Shown here piece after piece: positions 6,699 through 7,501 of a stretch of DNA of 7,501 nt. The notes under the pieces are model-generated. The model saw only the letters and a list, made by a program, of their open reading frames with translations. It made no database searches and was not told the origin of the DNA. Numbering within the stretch: the first letter of the stretch is position 1; each line of letters starts with the position of its first letter. Made by a program: the position numbers and the translations under genes. Origin of the DNA: Pseudomonadota bacterium (GTDB lineage Bacteria > Desulfobacterota > Syntrophia > Syntrophales > UBA5619); contig JAHJXP010000167.1 of the NCBI GenBank assembly GCA_018827585.1, positions 1 to 7,501 on the forward strand. Reading direction: 5' to 3'.

Positions 6699-6718
6699 CC
6701 ATGCAGCAGGCTGCATGG
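6699..6718. repeat. perfect 8-bp stem-loop, GCAGC-type palindrome
   Basis: CCATGCAG (6699-6706) and CTGCATGG (6711-6718) are exact inverted copies around the four-base loop CAGG. On the minus strand it sits between the SH3 relic and the proposed peptidase promoter, but A-rich rather than T-rich sequence follows, so it does not resemble an intrinsic terminator in that direction. It may be a REP-like palindrome. Confidence 0.55.
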
Positions 6719-6767
6719 TTGTTTGTTGTATCCAAAGGAAACGGTTATGTGTCGAGCCGCCGCCGCC

Positions 6768-6991
6768 TTATTCGTCCCTGACCTTGACCCATGTGCTGTT
6801 CTGCTCAACAACAGGCTATGAATAATGTTTCATTGCAGAGCTGGTTGACTTTTTCCATACTTTGTGCCCGCCCCGGAAGGCACGTTCAGGCTGGCAGACT
6901 TAACAGCGGCGTAGTTGCCCTTTTCTATTATGTTATTATATATTAAGTTCACTTCGTTGTCAACATCCTTTGCCGCAAGCCCAGGGCTAAG
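6768..6991 (-). pseudogene. frameshifted relic of a bacterial SH3-domain protein
   Basis: The minus strand from 6991 reads LSPGLAAKDVDNEVN, then NYAAVKSASLNVPSGAGTKY, then GK, and stops at TGA 6832-6830. This closely resembles the first half of a bacterial SH3 domain (consensus around LNVRSGPGTxY). The second half continues in another frame, 6815-6768, as PVVEQNSTWVKVRDE and TAA, matching the usual end of the domain (EQ..xWxKVR). A middle piece (KVNQLCNETLFIA) is readable in the third frame after a one-base shift at an A-run near 6860. Two frameshifts therefore break the gene, or sequencing errors mimic this. LSPGLAAKD resembles the end of a signal peptide, but a stop codon lies directly before it and no start codon of family type is visible. 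Such domains are common in exported wall-binding proteins, which fits a peptidase gene 160 bp downstream on the same strand. Confidence 0.65.
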
Positions 6992-7027
6992 TCATATATG
7001 TGCATAAGTATCTGAAATTACATGAAT

Positions 7028-7033
7028 ATTATA
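7028..7033 (-). promoter_or_regulatory. possible -10 box of the SH3 relic
   Basis: A TATAAT hexamer on the minus strand about 40 bp upstream of the readable SH3 frame. The -35 position (CATACG at 17 bp) is poor and the sequence is very AT-rich, so this may be chance or a decayed promoter. Confidence 0.2.
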
Positions 7034-7125
7034 AAGAAACCGTAATAAAACGTATGTAGTTGAATATTAAGCATTTTTGTCTAACTTTGACGGGGCCTTG
7101 GCCGCAAGCCGTTCTCCATAGGGCA

Positions 7126-7227
7126 GGGGGACGCTGTTTAGTTGCTGAGTTGCGTAAAAGGGACGGGATTATTTTTCCCTTCCAGAAAAGTTGGCTCCAT
7201 CTACTTGACAATTAAACAACGTCCCTC
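7126..7227. mobile_element. short element with 17-bp terminal inverted repeats
   Basis: GGGACGCTGTTTAGTTG at 7128-7144 is matched by an inverted copy at 7209-7225, which on the minus strand reads GGGACGTTGTTTAATTG (15 of 17 identical). Between the arms are 64 bp with no gene and a smaller hairpin (AAGGGA at 7158-7163 with TCCCTT at 7176-7181). The size and end structure fit a MITE or REP-like element moved in trans, or the fused ends of a lost insertion sequence. GGGACG-starting ends recall repeats I associate with REP-type tyrosine transposases, but that link is from memory and unverified. Dehydrogenase homology begins about 12 bp after the right arm. Confidence 0.55.
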
Positions 7228-7238
7228 TTGGCTCTTGC

Positions 7239-7501
7239 ATTCCGCTTCTGAACGAGGCGTTCTTCCTGCTGCAGGAGGGGGTCGGCACGGCCGAGGAGAT
7301 CGACAGGGCGTGCGAACTCGGCCTGGGGTTTCCCGTCGGTCCCTTCAAGGCGTCCGACGCCTCGGGACTCGATGTGGTCCACCTGTGCATCAAGAGCCTG
7401 CAGGGGCAGCTGGGCGATAAATACCGGCCCGCCCCGCTGCTGACCAAACTGGTGAAAGCCGGACGTCTGGGCAGAAAGACTGTTACCACCGATGAGTATT
7501 G
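7239..7501 (+). pseudogene. 5'-truncated 3-hydroxyacyl-CoA dehydrogenase, C-terminal domain
   Basis: The frame from 7239 reads IPLLNEAFFLLQEGVGTAEE, then IDRACELGLGFPVGPFKASD, GLDVV, YRPAPLLTKLVKAGRLGRKT, and runs off the window. This is the 3HCDH C-terminal domain (dimerisation and active-site cleft) of the beta-oxidation enzyme that oxidises 3-hydroxyacyl-CoA with NAD. The NAD-binding Rossmann domain, about 185 residues, and the catalytic histidine region that should come first are absent. Upstream the frame meets TGA at 7206-7208 with no ATG, GTG or Shine-Dalgarno between. The usual GF(V/I)VNR lead-in is also missing; homology begins just after the inverted-repeat element. The fragment is GC-rich like the left edge and unlike the core. 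It is probably a dead remnant. Whether more domains follow to the right cannot be seen. Confidence 0.8.

Noticed and set aside
6608..6811. 67-codon minus-strand frame before the peptidase gene
   Set aside because: Runs through the end of the SH3 relic in the wrong frame, across a hairpin and the proposed promoter; no family pattern.
7169..7489. 106-codon minus-strand frame opposite the dehydrogenase fragment
   Set aside because: Shadow of the conserved 3HCDH domain; it crosses the inverted-repeat element and has no domain features.

Overview
The window looks like a piece of chromosome from a free-living Gram-negative bacterium. It has an envelope-anchored M23 peptidase, an MscS channel and trehalose genes. 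The GC-rich beta-oxidation fragment at the right edge and the general gene style suggest an anaerobic lineage such as Desulfobacterota (Syntrophus-like) or Nitrospirota. That placement is a low-confidence inference, because no rRNA, tRNA or other phylogenetic marker is present.

The core (about 708-6606) is four intact genes, all on the minus strand. In transcription order they are an OapA/M23-type peptidoglycan endopeptidase (6606-5359), a five-helix MscS-type mechanosensitive channel (5333-4290), a fused trehalose-6-phosphate synthase/phosphatase OtsAB (4113-1906) and a TreT-type retaining trehalose synthase of family GT4 (1919-708). The first two are 25 bp apart and probably share a promoter. 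OtsAB and TreT overlap by 14 bp and are probably translationally coupled. A 176-bp gap carrying a TATAAT box and a duplicated palindrome separates the two pairs. Together the genes can be read as an osmotic-stress cassette: trehalose made from NDP-glucose by two different chemistries, a release valve for hypo-osmotic shock, and a wall-remodelling enzyme. That joint role is inferred from context.

Both edges are gene debris. On the left (1-707) are the last 32 codons of an unrecognised plus-strand gene, a minus-strand relic of a SAM-dependent methyltransferase that keeps motif I but seems to have lost its middle, and an AT-rich stretch with two families of short inverted repeats in an unusual crossed order (421-572). 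On the right (6607-7501) are small palindromes, a frameshifted minus-strand relic of a bacterial SH3-domain protein (6991-6768), a roughly 100-bp element with 17-bp terminal inverted repeats (7126-7227), and directly after it a 5'-truncated 3-hydroxyacyl-CoA dehydrogenase C-terminal domain that runs off the window. The left and right edges are clearly richer in G+C than the core, so the cassette appears to sit between boundaries made by insertion, deletion or recombination.

No CRISPR array, tRNA, rRNA, intact transposase or obvious defence system was seen.
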